Assembly: GCA_021463165.1 (NCBI GenBank)
Contig: JAJTWY010000002.1
Span: forward strand, 124,001 to 188,000
Origin: Pyrinomonadaceae bacterium
GTDB lineage: Bacteria > Acidobacteriota > Blastocatellia > Pyrinomonadales > Pyrinomonadaceae
Direction of reading: 5' to 3'
Length of the DNA: 64,000 nucleotides
Both the position numbers and the translations under genes were made by a program. The notes beneath the pieces were generated by a model. That model was not told where the DNA came from. It saw only the letters and a list, made by a program, of their open reading frames with translations, and ran no database searches. Position 1 is the first letter of the stretch; every line of letters begins with the position of its first letter. Below are positions 43,825 through 53,049 of this stretch, one piece after another.

Positions 43825-44793
43825 CTAATGTAAAAAGTGCCTTCCTAGCAAATAGAGAAGCGGGAACAGGAATATCCAAACAATGTCGACGAAGTGCCAG
43901 TAGAGTCCCGACATCTCGACCGGCATATAATATTCCGCACTATAGGTTCCCCGCCATGCCTTATAAAGAAGCCAGCTCATCAGCCCCAGGCCAACGATCA
44001 TATGGAGGGCATGGAGGCCCGTCATTACAAAGTAAATATAGTAGAAGATCCGTATCTTGTCCCGATACTTATTAGGATCGAAGACCCCGCCAGAAAAATA
44101 ACCTATTCTCTCCGCCTCGGTGAGGTAGCTCTTTCCAGTCTCTTTCTCCTTTTTTAACCCGTAGTCGATTACATGCGAACCGTAGTTCCATTGAAACTCG
44201 CCGGTTGGATTAACGTATTCGTGGTCGGTCTCGGTAGCGGCATAGACGCGAGTTTCAAACGGAAGAACAAATCTACCTGAGCCACTGCTAACCTGCTTCT
44301 CCACCCCAAGTTTATATTCTGCTGCCTTATGTTCGACGTCCTTGTGTTCAGCCCCTTTGGGTGTCTTCTTGTTAAGACCAGTCACCGGAACAAGGCCATG
44401 GTTGTATTTGTCCGTGTACTCAATGACCTTGACGCCAAGAAACACGCAGCCGAAGAACATCGTCAAAACGATCATGATCACCTGCAAATTGCGGTTACCA
44501 CGTTGAGCGTAGAACACCGTAAGCGCCATGGTCAGCGAGCTGACAATAAGAACGAGCGTGTTAAGCCCCCCCCAAAAAGCATCGAGGTGATTACTGGCTT
44601 CGGCGAACGCGAGCGGGTATCTTGAACGAAAAACAAGGTAAGCCGTAAAGAGTCCGCCAAAGAACATGATCTCCTGCACGAGGAACATCCACATGCCGAT
44701 TGTGACGCTCTCTTCCTGCTGGCCCATGTCTTCGAACTGGTGCTGAAGACCCGGCTGGTTATGATGTTCGTTATGTTCTGAGTGTGTCGACAT
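43825..44793 (-). CDS. ctaE: cytochrome c oxidase subunit III with large hydrophilic insertion
   Basis: A 322-residue subunit III. Conserved membrane parts are recognisable: [57 protein letters not shown] and the C-terminal [17 protein letters not shown] and [18 protein letters not shown]. Between the third and fourth span (about residues 130-245) there is a hydrophilic, Lys/Glu-rich insert absent from ordinary subunits III of about 200 residues. The gene is intact and follows ctaD. The insert may serve the supercomplex with alternative complex III, which is an inference. Confidence 0.93.
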   Translation of the reverse strand: MSTHSEHNEHHNQPGLQHQFEDMGQQEESVTIGMWMFLVQEIMFFGGLFTAYLVFRSRYPLAFAEASNHLDAFWGGLNTLVLIVSSLTMALTVFYAQRGNRNLQVIMIVLTMFFGCVFLGVKVIEYTDKYNHGLVPVTGLNKKTPKGAEHKDVEHKAAEYKLGVEKQVSSGSGRFVLPFETRVYAATETDHEYVNPTGEFQWNYGSHVIDYGLKKEKETGKSYLTEAERIGYFSGGVFDPNKYRDKIRIFYYIYFVMTGLHALHMIVGLGLMSWLLYKAWRGTYSAEYYMPVEMSGLYWHFVDIVWIFLFPLLYLLGRHFLH

Positions 44794-44845
44794 TATCGTT
44801 TTCTAAGCTATAGGCCGACCCTGTGCCCGGCCGGACGGCAATCGA

Positions 44846-46522
44846 TTACGTTGTAACGGTTTCAGCCTCACGGCGCCTCGCACCTTCAAGATCCAAGCCA
44901 CTCTCTTCGCCGAATTCGTATGCCTCCCACGTGACATGCGGCAGCTTCTCAAAGTTCTCAGTCGGCGGCGGGGAAGTTGTTCTCCACTCAAGCCCCGGAT
45001 GCATCCACGGATTATCACCTGCCTTCTTGCCATAGAACAGCGAGTGAACAAGGTAGACCACAGGCATCAACAGACCAATCCCGAGAACGGATGCGCCAGC
45101 GGTCGAGAAAATGTTCAGGACCTGCATCTCGGGGGGATATGCCGCATAACGCCGCGGCATTCCTAGATACCCAAGAATGAACTGCGGGAAGAAAGTCAGG
45201 TTAAAACCAACAAAGACGAGCATCGCCGAGATCTTGCCCCAGAACTCCGAGTACATACGCCCAGTTATCTTCGGCCACCAGTAGTGGATGCCCCCAAGAT
45301 AAGCGATAACCTGGCCACCCACCATAACATAATGGAAATGGGCAACTACGAAATAGGTTTCTGTCAAATGCACAGTGATCCCGATCGAACCAAGAAAGAG
45401 TCCGGTCAGCCCGCCGATGAGAAATAAACCTATGAAGCCGATCGCATATAACATCGGGGTATCATAGGATATCGAACCTTTATAAAGCGTCGCTGTCCAG
45501 TTGAAGGTCTTGATGGCTGATGGCACCGCAACGACCATCGTTAAGAATGAGAAGACCATTCCCGCATAAACTGACTGGCCACTGACAAAAAGATGGTGGC
45601 CCCAAACCAAGAAGCCGAAAACAGCGATCGCGATTGACGAGAAGGCAATGAATTCGTACCCAAAGATCTTTTTTCGCGAGAAATTTGAGATCAGTTCGGA
45701 AACTACTCCCATACCTGGCAGGATCATAATGTAAACCGCAGGGTGAGAATAGAACCAGAAAAGGTGCTGGAACAGTATCGGATCCCCACCTATCGTAGGG
45801 TCAAATATTCCGACACGAGCCGCCCGTTCGATCGCGATCAGCAGGACGGTGATCGCAACAACCGGGGTACCAAGTATCATGACAAGGCTAGTCGCATAAT
45901 GCGCCCATACAAATAGGGGCATGCGGAACCATGTCATCCCGGGCGCACGCATCGTATGAATCGTGACGATAAAGTTAAGGCCGGTCAGAATCGAAGAAAA
46001 TCCATTGATAAAGATACCAAGCCCCACCAGCATGACATAGGAGTTCGAGAATGTTGTGCTGTACGGAGCATAGAATGTCCAACCGGTATCGACTCCTCCC
46101 TGCATCAGGGCGACGATCACGAGCACGCCCGCGATCCAATAGATATATAGACTAAGCAGATTGATACGCGGCAGGGCCAGATCCTTGGCTCCGATCATCA
46201 ATGGCAACAGGAAATTTCCGAGAATTGCGGGAATTGATGGGATCAAAAAGAAAAATATCATCAGGATCCCGTGCTGCGTAAAGACTTTATTATAGGTTGC
46301 CGTTTCTACCAGATCGCTGGCCGGCGTAAGCAGCTCGAGGCGAATCGTGGCTGCATACAGGCCTCCCGCAAGGAAAAAGACCGAGACCGAGACTAGATAC
46401 ATCAGGGCGATGCGTTTGTGATCTTTAGTGAGCAGCCATGATTTCAGCGTCGAGCCATTGGTCAAATAGTTCGGCTTGACTTCACCGCCGTAACCTGCTG
46501 AAAGTGCGTCTTGCGTTTGCAT
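44846..46522 (-). CDS. ctaD: cytochrome c oxidase subunit I, A2-type heme-copper oxidase
   Basis: A 558-residue catalytic subunit with the heme-copper center. The CuB and cross-link region reads [23 protein letters not shown]1-type enzymes have HPEVY with the proton-channel Glu; here Ala replaces it and Tyr-Ser precedes, the YS signature of A2-type caa3 oxidases. [10 protein letters not shown] and HFHYVMVGG supply the heme and CuB His. About 12 membrane spans follow. It reduces O2 to water with proton pumping. It is preceded by CtaC with a fused cytochrome c. Confidence 0.97.
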   Translation of the reverse strand: MQTQDALSAGYGGEVKPNYLTNGSTLKSWLLTKDHKRIALMYLVSVSVFFLAGGLYAATIRLELLTPASDLVETATYNKVFTQHGILMIFFFLIPSIPAILGNFLLPLMIGAKDLALPRINLLSLYIYWIAGVLVIVALMQGGVDTGWTFYAPYSTTFSNSYVMLVGLGIFINGFSSILTGLNFIVTIHTMRAPGMTWFRMPLFVWAHYATSLVMILGTPVVAITVLLIAIERAARVGIFDPTIGGDPILFQHLFWFYSHPAVYIMILPGMGVVSELISNFSRKKIFGYEFIAFSSIAIAVFGFLVWGHHLFVSGQSVYAGMVFSFLTMVVAVPSAIKTFNWTATLYKGSISYDTPMLYAIGFIGLFLIGGLTGLFLGSIGITVHLTETYFVVAHFHYVMVGGQVIAYLGGIHYWWPKITGRMYSEFWGKISAMLVFVGFNLTFFPQFILGYLGMPRRYAAYPPEMQVLNIFSTAGASVLGIGLLMPVVYLVHSLFYGKKAGDNPWMHPGLEWRTTSPPPTENFEKLPHVTWEAYEFGEESGLDLEGARRREAETVTT

Positions 46523-46536
46523 AGTCTTAGTAAAAC

Positions 46537-47571
46537 CTATTTATTGCTATTGCCAGCCGGTTTAGCGGCTGAATTCGTTGCCGGGGCCGCTCCCGCCGCC
46601 GTGTTCGTCGCTGGAGCCGCAGCCGTTCCAGCGTTTGGTGTAAGTGACTTAATATATGCGACCAAGGAATTCAACTGTTCCTCCGTAACCTGTCCCTTGA
46701 AGGTAGGCATGATCGGCTGAAACCCCTCGACGACCTGAGCTGAGGGATTAAGTATCGAGTTACGAATATATTGCTCATCTGCTTTGACCGTCGCGCCGCC
46801 GACAAGCTTAACGTCGTGATTGAAAATGCCTTCGAGTTTTGCTCCCCGCTGAGCCGGGCCACCAGCATGGCATGACGCACACCCAAGCTTGTTTTCAAAG
46901 AGATCCCGCCCAGCTTCAACCGGAGTTTGACCTGAAACATTGCCACTCAACCAATTGTCGAAATCTCGCTGTTCCATCACGTAGATGTATCCCCCCATCC
47001 CGGAGTGATTAAGTCCGCAATACTCAGCACAGAACAGGTGATACTTGCCAGGCTTCGTGGCCTCAAACCAGAGATATGTATATCGACCCGGCACAGCGTC
47101 CACCTTAGTGCGGAACGCAGGGATGTCAAAATTGTGAATGACGTCCTCAGTAGTCATCGTCAACTTGACCTTCCGTCCGACCGGGACGTGTAGTTCGTTT
47201 ATCTCGCGCTGCCCGGTTTGATGTTGGATCTTCCACATCCACTGCTTCCCGACCACGTATACTTCCATCGCATCGTCGGGCGGTGTGTACTGATTAAAGA
47301 AGACGATCGCCCCGCCCACAAAGATGGTCATTGAGATAACAAAAGGGATAATCGACCATACGGTTTCCAACACCATCGAACCGTGCATCTCATCCGGCGT
47401 CGCAAACTTATCCGTTTCACGATATTTGACCGCAAAGAAGAAAATAGCGACAACGATGGGGATCGTGAACGCGACGCTCACCGCGATCAGGTAGAAATAT
47501 AGTGCATCGACCTGCCAGGCAAAGGTCGATGCCTGTTCTGGAAATAATGGTACCCACGATGTTGTCTGCAT
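46537..47571 (-). CDS. ctaC: cytochrome c oxidase subunit II with fused cytochrome c domain
   Basis: A 344-residue caa3-type subunit II. Two N-terminal helices (residues 22-50 and 69-95) are followed by the CuA domain with H146 and the cluster [15 protein letters not shown], giving C181, E183, C185, H189 and M192. A heme c motif CASCH is at residues 231-235 and a Met in [10 protein letters not shown] gives the axial ligand. A Pro/Ala/Thr-rich tail of 40 residues ends the protein. It accepts electrons for CtaD, here probably from the cytochrome c parts of alternative complex III. No lipobox is seen. Confidence 0.96.
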   Translation of the reverse strand: MQTTSWVPLFPEQASTFAWQVDALYFYLIAVSVAFTIPIVVAIFFFAVKYRETDKFATPDEMHGSMVLETVWSIIPFVISMTIFVGGAIVFFNQYTPPDDAMEVYVVGKQWMWKIQHQTGQREINELHVPVGRKVKLTMTTEDVIHNFDIPAFRTKVDAVPGRYTYLWFEATKPGKYHLFCAEYCGLNHSGMGGYIYVMEQRDFDNWLSGNVSGQTPVEAGRDLFENKLGCASCHAGGPAQRGAKLEGIFNHDVKLVGGATVKADEQYIRNSILNPSAQVVEGFQPIMPTFKGQVTEEQLNSLVAYIKSLTPNAGTAAAPATNTAAGAAPATNSAAKPAGNSNK

Positions 47572-47575
47572 ATTT

Positions 47576-47647
47576 GTCAGTTATCAGTGGTCAATGGTCA
47601 GTTGCAAGGTCTTACTGCCCACTGTCCACGGCCGACTGCCCACTGAT
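47576..47647. repeat. degenerate CAGTGG/CCACTG minisatellite
   Basis: A run of variants of GTCAGT-TATCAGTGGTCAA and CCCACTGTCCACGGCCGACT-type units fills the 40-bp gap between SCO and CtaC and the last codons of SCO. It translates as SGQ-type repeats in either direction. Similar intergenic minisatellites are common in several environmental bacterial groups. It has no role that can be read from the sequence. Confidence 0.7.
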
Positions 47648-48535
47648 TTTCTTATTCCGCCGCCAAAAGATAAATCCCATCGCCCCCAAGCCGAGGAGCG
47701 TTAATACACCGCCGAGCCGAACAAAACTAAGGATCGCAAGCCCGTACTTACCCGTCGACGGATCATAGTGAAAACAATAGAGCAGAAGCTGCTCCGCGGG
47801 CGATCCGATCTTATTTTCCGCCGATTCCATGATGCCGAACTTCAAATCCTTCGGCGAGTAATCAATTCCATACAAATATCGAGAAAGTTTCCCATCAGGC
47901 GTAGCGATCATTATCGCAGCGGCGTGAGCAAACTGGTCCGATTTTTCATCCCATTCGAATCCAAAGCCAGCCGCCGACGTCACAGCCCGGATCGATTCTT
48001 CCCTGCCCACCAAAAAATGCCAACCTTTGTCCGCCCCGGGCCTGCCATATCTCTCGATGTAGCCCGCCTTCTTATTCTTAGCCAAGTCAGCCTTATCAAA
48101 CTCCTGAGCATCAAAGCTTATTGCGACGACGTCGAATTCCTTTCCAGCGTCGAAATTGAGCCCTTTAAGTGACCCGGTCAAGCCATTCAGGACCTGGTTG
48201 CAAAGCATCGGGCATTCATAGTAAACAAACGCAACGATCACCGGTCGCCCCTTTCCGAAGAAGCTGCCCAGCTTAACCAAAGTGCCACTCTCATCCTTGA
48301 ATTCCGTATCAAGCGGCAGACTTTCACCCAGCTTTTGTTCAATACCGGTCTTCTTAAGCGGTTCCGGCAGCCCATTAGCTGTTGTAACTGTCGGATCGTA
48401 CTTACGCGGCGAATACAACGGCGAATTATAATGTTCAGCCTTCTGTGCAAGCACAGTTAGATTCGCGAAGCATATGACCGCCAAGAAAGCGACCGTCGCT
48501 AGAAAATAACATGTTTTGCTCGCTCGTTTGATCAC
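47612..48535 (-). CDS. SCO1/SenC-family copper chaperone
   Basis: A 307-residue periplasmic thioredoxin-fold protein that inserts copper into the CuA site of CtaC. A signal anchor is at residues 9-30, then the copper-binding CxxxC as ECPMLCNQV (C108 and C112) and the conserved His in QFAHAAAIMI. A second hydrophobic span lies at the C-terminus (LTLLGLGAMGFIFW). Its last dozen residues (SGQSAVDSGQ) are encoded by the CAGTGG-type minisatellite and may have been added by repeat spread. It lies between CtaC and the small Act-associated subunit. Confidence 0.92.
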   Translation of the reverse strand: MIKRASKTCYFLATVAFLAVICFANLTVLAQKAEHYNSPLYSPRKYDPTVTTANGLPEPLKKTGIEQKLGESLPLDTEFKDESGTLVKLGSFFGKGRPVIVAFVYYECPMLCNQVLNGLTGSLKGLNFDAGKEFDVVAISFDAQEFDKADLAKNKKAGYIERYGRPGADKGWHFLVGREESIRAVTSAAGFGFEWDEKSDQFAHAAAIMIATPDGKLSRYLYGIDYSPKDLKFGIMESAENKIGSPAEQLLLYCFHYDPSTGKYGLAILSFVRLGGVLTLLGLGAMGFIFWRRNKKISGQSAVDSGQ

Positions 48536-48542
48536 GGAAAAA

Positions 48543-49079
48543 CTAACGTCTCGCTTCGGATGCGATCCTCCCGGCGCTCGAATCCGATATCGATAGCACC
48601 GAATCCTTCAACAGCTTCTCAGCCTCGGCCCCGCTCTTTGCCTTTAGGTTCTGCGACAGCAACTTTGCCTTTGCCTCCGAGATCGGCAGCGCAATGACAG
48701 TTCCTGTCTTAGCGTCCTTCTGGCCGTGCTCCCACATTTCTTTCCACTGCCGCTGCAATTCGCGGTACTCGGCCTGCGGAGCTCCGAGTTCCATATTGAC
48801 CCAACCCTTCTCAGATTCGACACCGAAGCCCGGCGCCGTCTGCAGGCGTGGTTCTGGCGGAAGCCTTTCCCTATCGCTCATCCCAACCGGATTCTTCACC
48901 TGGCCCTCTTTCGAATAATCGTAGAGAACGTTCAGAAAGGCCCACATCAACCCGAATGTGACGACGATGAGCAAAAACAAACCTATAGCAAAGCCAAGGA
49001 TCCCTTTCAGCTGGATCTCATTCGCTTCGTAAGGTATGTTGAGATCGATAGCAGTGTCCGTATGTTTCCTCGAAGACAT
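48543..49079 (-). CDS. single-span membrane protein of the Act operon
   Basis: A 178-residue protein with one strong transmembrane helix (GILGFAIGLFLLIVVTFGLMWAFLNVLY, residues 26-53) and a soluble Glu/Lys-rich domain that includes MELGAPQAEYRELQRQWKEMWEHG. It lies between ActF and SCO, where many alternative complex III clusters carry a small subunit. Recognisable similarity to named subunits is low; its role as an accessory subunit rests on its position. Confidence 0.75.
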   Translation of the reverse strand: MSSRKHTDTAIDLNIPYEANEIQLKGILGFAIGLFLLIVVTFGLMWAFLNVLYDYSKEGQVKNPVGMSDRERLPPEPRLQTAPGFGVESEKGWVNMELGAPQAEYRELQRQWKEMWEHGQKDAKTGTVIALPISEAKAKLLSQNLKAKSGAEAEKLLKDSVLSISDSSAGRIASEARR

Positions 49080-49088
49080 ATTCTTTGA

Positions 49089-50306
49089 TCAGTGTCCCTT
49101 CCCGTGAGCTATCGCTTCCTCAAAATAAGGATCGTTCGCTGGAACGACCGGCCTGTTAGCTAGTTGGCCCAAAAAATACCACAGCCAAATGCCGCCAACC
49201 GCTATCGGGGCCACAACGTCCATCCAACTAATATAGAACGCACCGGCTTCCAACTCTCCTGAAACGCGAGGCGTCGGGCCTATTTGATAGAACATGTCGA
49301 CCAGGCGCATAAACAAAATGAACAGAGCGAGCATCGACAGCAATCTTGCCTGACGTTTCAGATCGCGCTTCAACAGCAGCAGGAAGGGGAATGCGAAATG
49401 GAACAGGATCAACGCCACCCCGATATAAGCCCAGCCGCCTTTCATTCGTGTCAGGAACCAGCCCGTTTCCTCGGGGATATTGCCCGACCAAATGATAAGG
49501 AACTGCGAGAAGTTGAAGTATGCCCAGACCATTGTGAGTGCAAGCATCAACTTGCCGATGTCATGGAAGTGTTTCTTCCCAAGAACTCCGTTCATTGGAT
49601 CCTTGTCCATAAGATATGTAAGGACAACAACCGAAAAACTCAGCGTGCTCAGGGCCCAACCAGCAACAAACAAAAGACCCCAGATGGTCGAGAACCAGTG
49701 TGGGTCCAAAGTCATGATCCAGTCCACGACCGCAAAAGTAACTATCAGGCAGTAGATGACCATCGTTGGGCCCGAAAACCTCGACGCCCGCTCCAAAAGA
49801 AGTCGCGAATCCTCGACCGATCCTGCCTTATCCTGAGCCTGTCCCCACTTATTCAGCAGGTAAACGATCCCGCCAAACAACGCGAAATAGATAGCTGACC
49901 TCAGGATCCAGAACCACGAGGTCATGAATGCTCCCCGATGAACCATTGAGTAGTCATCGGCCGGAAGATGGGTCCATTCGTAGGCCTTACCAAAATACAC
50001 ACCCAACGCGATCGGAACAAAAAGAATGATCACTAGAGGCAATGTGCGCGAGCCTGCTTCAACCACGCGGCGAAGGACAACGCCCCATGCTCCACCGGTC
50101 AGATACTGAAGCATCAATACACCGACAGACCCCAAACAGATCCCGCCCCAAAAGATAAACCCTAACAGCCAGGATCGGATAGCCTGTTCTGTATTGAAGT
50201 AAGCCCCGACAGCGACTGCAAGAAGTGCAACTCCACCCAAGCCCAAACATATGGTCCTGAGGCCGTTGAGTTCAGCGGGTGCCTTGTAGTTATCTGGATT
50301 CGCCAT
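49089..50306 (-). CDS. actF: alternative complex III membrane subunit ActF (NrfD-like)
   Basis: A 405-residue polytopic protein with about ten membrane helices, an NrfD-type quinone-binding subunit of alternative complex III. It shows GVVLRRVVEAGSRTLPLVIILFVPIALGVYFGK and KLMLALTMVWAYFNFSQFLIIWSGNIPEE in the expected places, the latter typical of ActC/ActF. It should take part in quinol oxidation. Its stop is nine bases before the next gene and its start abuts ActE. ActC (51598) is the other membrane subunit. Confidence 0.92.
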   Translation of the reverse strand: MANPDNYKAPAELNGLRTICLGLGGVALLAVAVGAYFNTEQAIRSWLLGFIFWGGICLGSVGVLMLQYLTGGAWGVVLRRVVEAGSRTLPLVIILFVPIALGVYFGKAYEWTHLPADDYSMVHRGAFMTSWFWILRSAIYFALFGGIVYLLNKWGQAQDKAGSVEDSRLLLERASRFSGPTMVIYCLIVTFAVVDWIMTLDPHWFSTIWGLLFVAGWALSTLSFSVVVLTYLMDKDPMNGVLGKKHFHDIGKLMLALTMVWAYFNFSQFLIIWSGNIPEETGWFLTRMKGGWAYIGVALILFHFAFPFLLLLKRDLKRQARLLSMLALFILFMRLVDMFYQIGPTPRVSGELEAGAFYISWMDVVAPIAVGGIWLWYFLGQLANRPVVPANDPYFEEAIAHGKGH

Positions 50307-50990
50307 TTACGGTTTTCCTCCGTGTGTGGTCTCACCCGACTTCGGAGGTACTGAGCCCGGCTCAGCTTTAGAATTTGCCTTGAGGACCTCGTCAGGGTTC
50401 TGACTTACCTGCAGGGCACGAATATAGGCAACGATCGCCCAACGATCGGCCGGCTGTACAACATAGGCGTAGCTATTCATCTTGCCCCAACCATTCGAGA
50501 TCACATCAAAAAAGTGCCCAACCGGAGCATTCCTAAGCCTTTCGTCATGATAAGTGGGCGGCTTTGAGAAACCGCGACGAACAATCATGCCGTCACCATT
50601 CCCTACCGGGCCGTGACATACTATGCAGTAGATGTTGTACCTATCCTGACCGCGATCGATCAACTCCTTGGTAACCGGAACCGGGAATTCATCTATTGCG
50701 TTCGGAAAGCTCGTAACGAGCGTGTTCCCCGATGCATCGGTAGTTGTAACCGGCTGAGCATTAACGTCCGGATTGTCTATCTTTCCCGTGTAAAACGCCT
50801 TGTTCTCCTTTAACTGGCCGCGTGGAACGGTTCCCGCAACAAAATCCCGTGAGGATCGACCATCGGAAAAGAAATCGCTCTTCTTATATGCCTTATAACG
50901 CGGCTGATCCTGCATGTCCGACCGAATACCACAGGCCGACAGAAGGACCGAGGTAACAAACAAGAAGGCAAGACAAATTGCGCGATTCAT
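50307..50990 (-). CDS. actE: alternative complex III cytochrome c subunit ActE
   Basis: About 227 residues from ATG 50990, chosen because it gives a lipoprotein signal peptide (lipobox LLSAC) and has AAGGGGAAGAG upstream; the ATG at 51065 would overlap ActD. One heme motif CIVCH is at about residues 118-122 and a Met in GKMNSYAYVVQPADRW is the probable axial ligand. ActE is the mono-heme cytochrome subunit that hands electrons to the oxidase. It ends one base before the ActF gene. Confidence 0.93.
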   Translation of the reverse strand: MNRAICLAFLFVTSVLLSACGIRSDMQDQPRYKAYKKSDFFSDGRSSRDFVAGTVPRGQLKENKAFYTGKIDNPDVNAQPVTTTDASGNTLVTSFPNAIDEFPVPVTKELIDRGQDRYNIYCIVCHGPVGNGDGMIVRRGFSKPPTYHDERLRNAPVGHFFDVISNGWGKMNSYAYVVQPADRWAIVAYIRALQVSQNPDEVLKANSKAEPGSVPPKSGETTHGGKP

Positions 50991-51030
50991 ACTCTTCCCC
51001 TTGTCGTCTATCCTAACCACTCCAGGAAGG

Positions 51031-51564
51031 CTATTCTTCAACATCGAATACCTCCTGCGCATCAAGGCTTTCCATGAACTCTCTCGTAACGTCGTAATCG
51101 TAATTGGGATCCTTTGCCTCGATCAACAGGAAGAACTTTTCGCGCGTCGCGAGAGCAAAGCGTGGAACGTTGAATACAGGATGATAAGGTGACGGTAGTC
51201 CGTTAAGAAACAGCATACCAAATACCGCAACAAAGGCAGAAAAAAGGATCGTCAGCTCAAACGCCGGTGGGACGAACGCCGGCAGGCTGAAGTGCGGGCG
51301 GCCACCCACAATGATCGGCCAGCTGATCATGTGGACATAAAACTGTAAACCGATCCCGGCACACAGTCCGGTAATTCCCCCGGCAAAGATCAGGTACGGC
51401 AAGATGCTTCGCTTTATGCCAAGTGCCTCGTCGATCTCATGCAACGGGAACGGTGAAAACGCATCCGTCTTCGTGTACCCCGCGTCGCGGACCGCTCGAG
51501 CGGCATCGACCAGCTCAGTCGCCGTATCGAATTCCGCCATTATGCCGTGAAGCTTGTTTCCCAT
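51031..51564 (-). CDS. actD: alternative complex III subunit ActD (DUF3341)
   Basis: A 177-residue protein with a soluble N-terminal part (GIMAEFDTATELVDAARAVRDAGYTKTDAFSPFPLHEIDEALG) and two membrane helices (YLIFAGGITGLCAGIGLQFY and FELTILFSAFVAVFGMLFL). The PxPxHxIDEALGI-like phrase and the two-helix arrangement are characteristic of DUF3341/ActD. It is a structural subunit without cofactors. It lies between ActE and ActC. Confidence 0.93.
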   Translation of the reverse strand: MGNKLHGIMAEFDTATELVDAARAVRDAGYTKTDAFSPFPLHEIDEALGIKRSILPYLIFAGGITGLCAGIGLQFYVHMISWPIIVGGRPHFSLPAFVPPAFELTILFSAFVAVFGMLFLNGLPSPYHPVFNVPRFALATREKFFLLIEAKDPNYDYDVTREFMESLDAQEVFDVEE

Positions 51565-51597
51565 ATGTTTTGAAGTCTCGCCCTCAATGCGACAACC

Positions 51598-53049
51598 CTA
51601 GTTATTCGGCGGATCCGTCTTGTCGTACGTATCCTCGACCTCATTGACCAATTCCTCAAAATCCTGTTGATGCCCATGCACATGAGCGTCGGGCAAAAGC
51701 GTGCGCACCTCAAAGATCGATATAATCGGAACGAATCGAACAAACAGGTATAGCAGCGTAAAGAAGAACCCGATCGTTCCTACGAACATTGTCCAGTCCC
51801 AAACCCTCGGGCTATACATCGCCCACGATGAAGGCAGGAAGTCCCGATGGAGGCTCGTGACGATGATCACAAACCGTTCAAGCCACATGCCGACAGAAAC
51901 GACAATCGAGATAAGGAACAGCCAAAACTCACTATTCCTGAAACGCTCGAACCAAAGCAGCTGGATCGAAGCACCATTACAAAATATCAACAGCCAGTAA
52001 GACCACCAGTACGGCCCCTCCCAGATACGGTTCTTGATCATGAACACTTCGTACTGCGAAGCGCTGTACCAGCCGAAGAAGGCCTCCATCGCATAGCCGT
52101 ATACCACGATCAGCCCGGTAGCAAGCATCACCTTGGCCATGTAAACCAGGTGCTGGTGGGTGATGAAATCCTGCATTCGGTACCAGCGCCGAAGCGGGAT
52201 ACATAAGATCAACACCATTGCAAAGCCCGCAAAAACCGCCCCAGCAACGAAATACGGAGGGAAGATGGTTGCGTGCCAGCCGGGGAGCTGCGAAACCGAG
52301 AAGTCGAAGGAAACGATAGAATGAACCGAAAGCACTAGAGGGGTCGATATGCCCGCTAGGATCAGATAGGCGATCTCATACCGATGCCAATGCCTGGCGC
52401 TTCCCCGCCACCCCCAAGATAGGATCGAATAAACGAACTTGAAGAACGGGTTCTTTGCTCGATCCCGCAAAGTCGCAAAATCAGGGATAAGCCCGACATA
52501 CCAGAATAAGAGCGAGACCGTCGCGTAAGTCGAAACTGCAAAAACATCCCAGATGAGAGGCGAGCGAAAATTCGGCCAAATTCCCATCGTATTCGGGTAT
52601 GGGAAGAGCCAATATGCCGCGAGCCACGGACGCCCTGTATGGAGAAGCGGGAACATCGCGGCGCAAGCCACGGCAAAAAGCGTCATTGCCTCGGCGAAGC
52701 GATTGATCGACGTTCGCCATTTCTGGTTGAGCAGCAGCAGGATCGCAGAAATGAGGGTTCCGGCGTGTCCTATACCGATCCACCAAACGAAATTTATAAT
52801 ATCGAACGCCCATCCGACCGGCTGGTTGTTCCCCCAAATTCCGATACCATTCGCGAGAAGCCAAATCACTGTGAAGAGCAATAGCTGCGCGACCATGAAC
52901 GATATGCCAAATCCGATGAACCAGTGGAAGGGGGTACGCTTCTTCAGCGTAACGTCACTGATCTTGTCGGTTACGCTCGCGAAATCGTGATCGCCCTCGA
53001 CCATCGCCGGGTGAAGTTTTTGTTGAAGTTCTATATCGTCGATCTTCAT
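51598..53049 (-). CDS. actC: alternative complex III membrane subunit ActC (NrfD-like)
   Basis: A 483-residue polytopic protein of the NrfD/PsrC family with about ten spans and a charged C-terminal tail. HWFIGFGISFMVAQLLLFTVIWLL and WWIGIGHAGTLISAILLLLNQKWRTSINRFAEAM are typical of ActC, as is the WHATIFPPYFVAGAVFAGFAMV segment. It holds the quinol site in alternative complex III. Its start overlaps the ActB stop by one base, so the two are translationally coupled. Confidence 0.94.
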   Translation of the reverse strand: MKIDDIELQQKLHPAMVEGDHDFASVTDKISDVTLKKRTPFHWFIGFGISFMVAQLLLFTVIWLLANGIGIWGNNQPVGWAFDIINFVWWIGIGHAGTLISAILLLLNQKWRTSINRFAEAMTLFAVACAAMFPLLHTGRPWLAAYWLFPYPNTMGIWPNFRSPLIWDVFAVSTYATVSLLFWYVGLIPDFATLRDRAKNPFFKFVYSILSWGWRGSARHWHRYEIAYLILAGISTPLVLSVHSIVSFDFSVSQLPGWHATIFPPYFVAGAVFAGFAMVLILCIPLRRWYRMQDFITHQHLVYMAKVMLATGLIVVYGYAMEAFFGWYSASQYEVFMIKNRIWEGPYWWSYWLLIFCNGASIQLLWFERFRNSEFWLFLISIVVSVGMWLERFVIIVTSLHRDFLPSSWAMYSPRVWDWTMFVGTIGFFFTLLYLFVRFVPIISIFEVRTLLPDAHVHGHQQDFEELVNEVEDTYDKTDPPNN

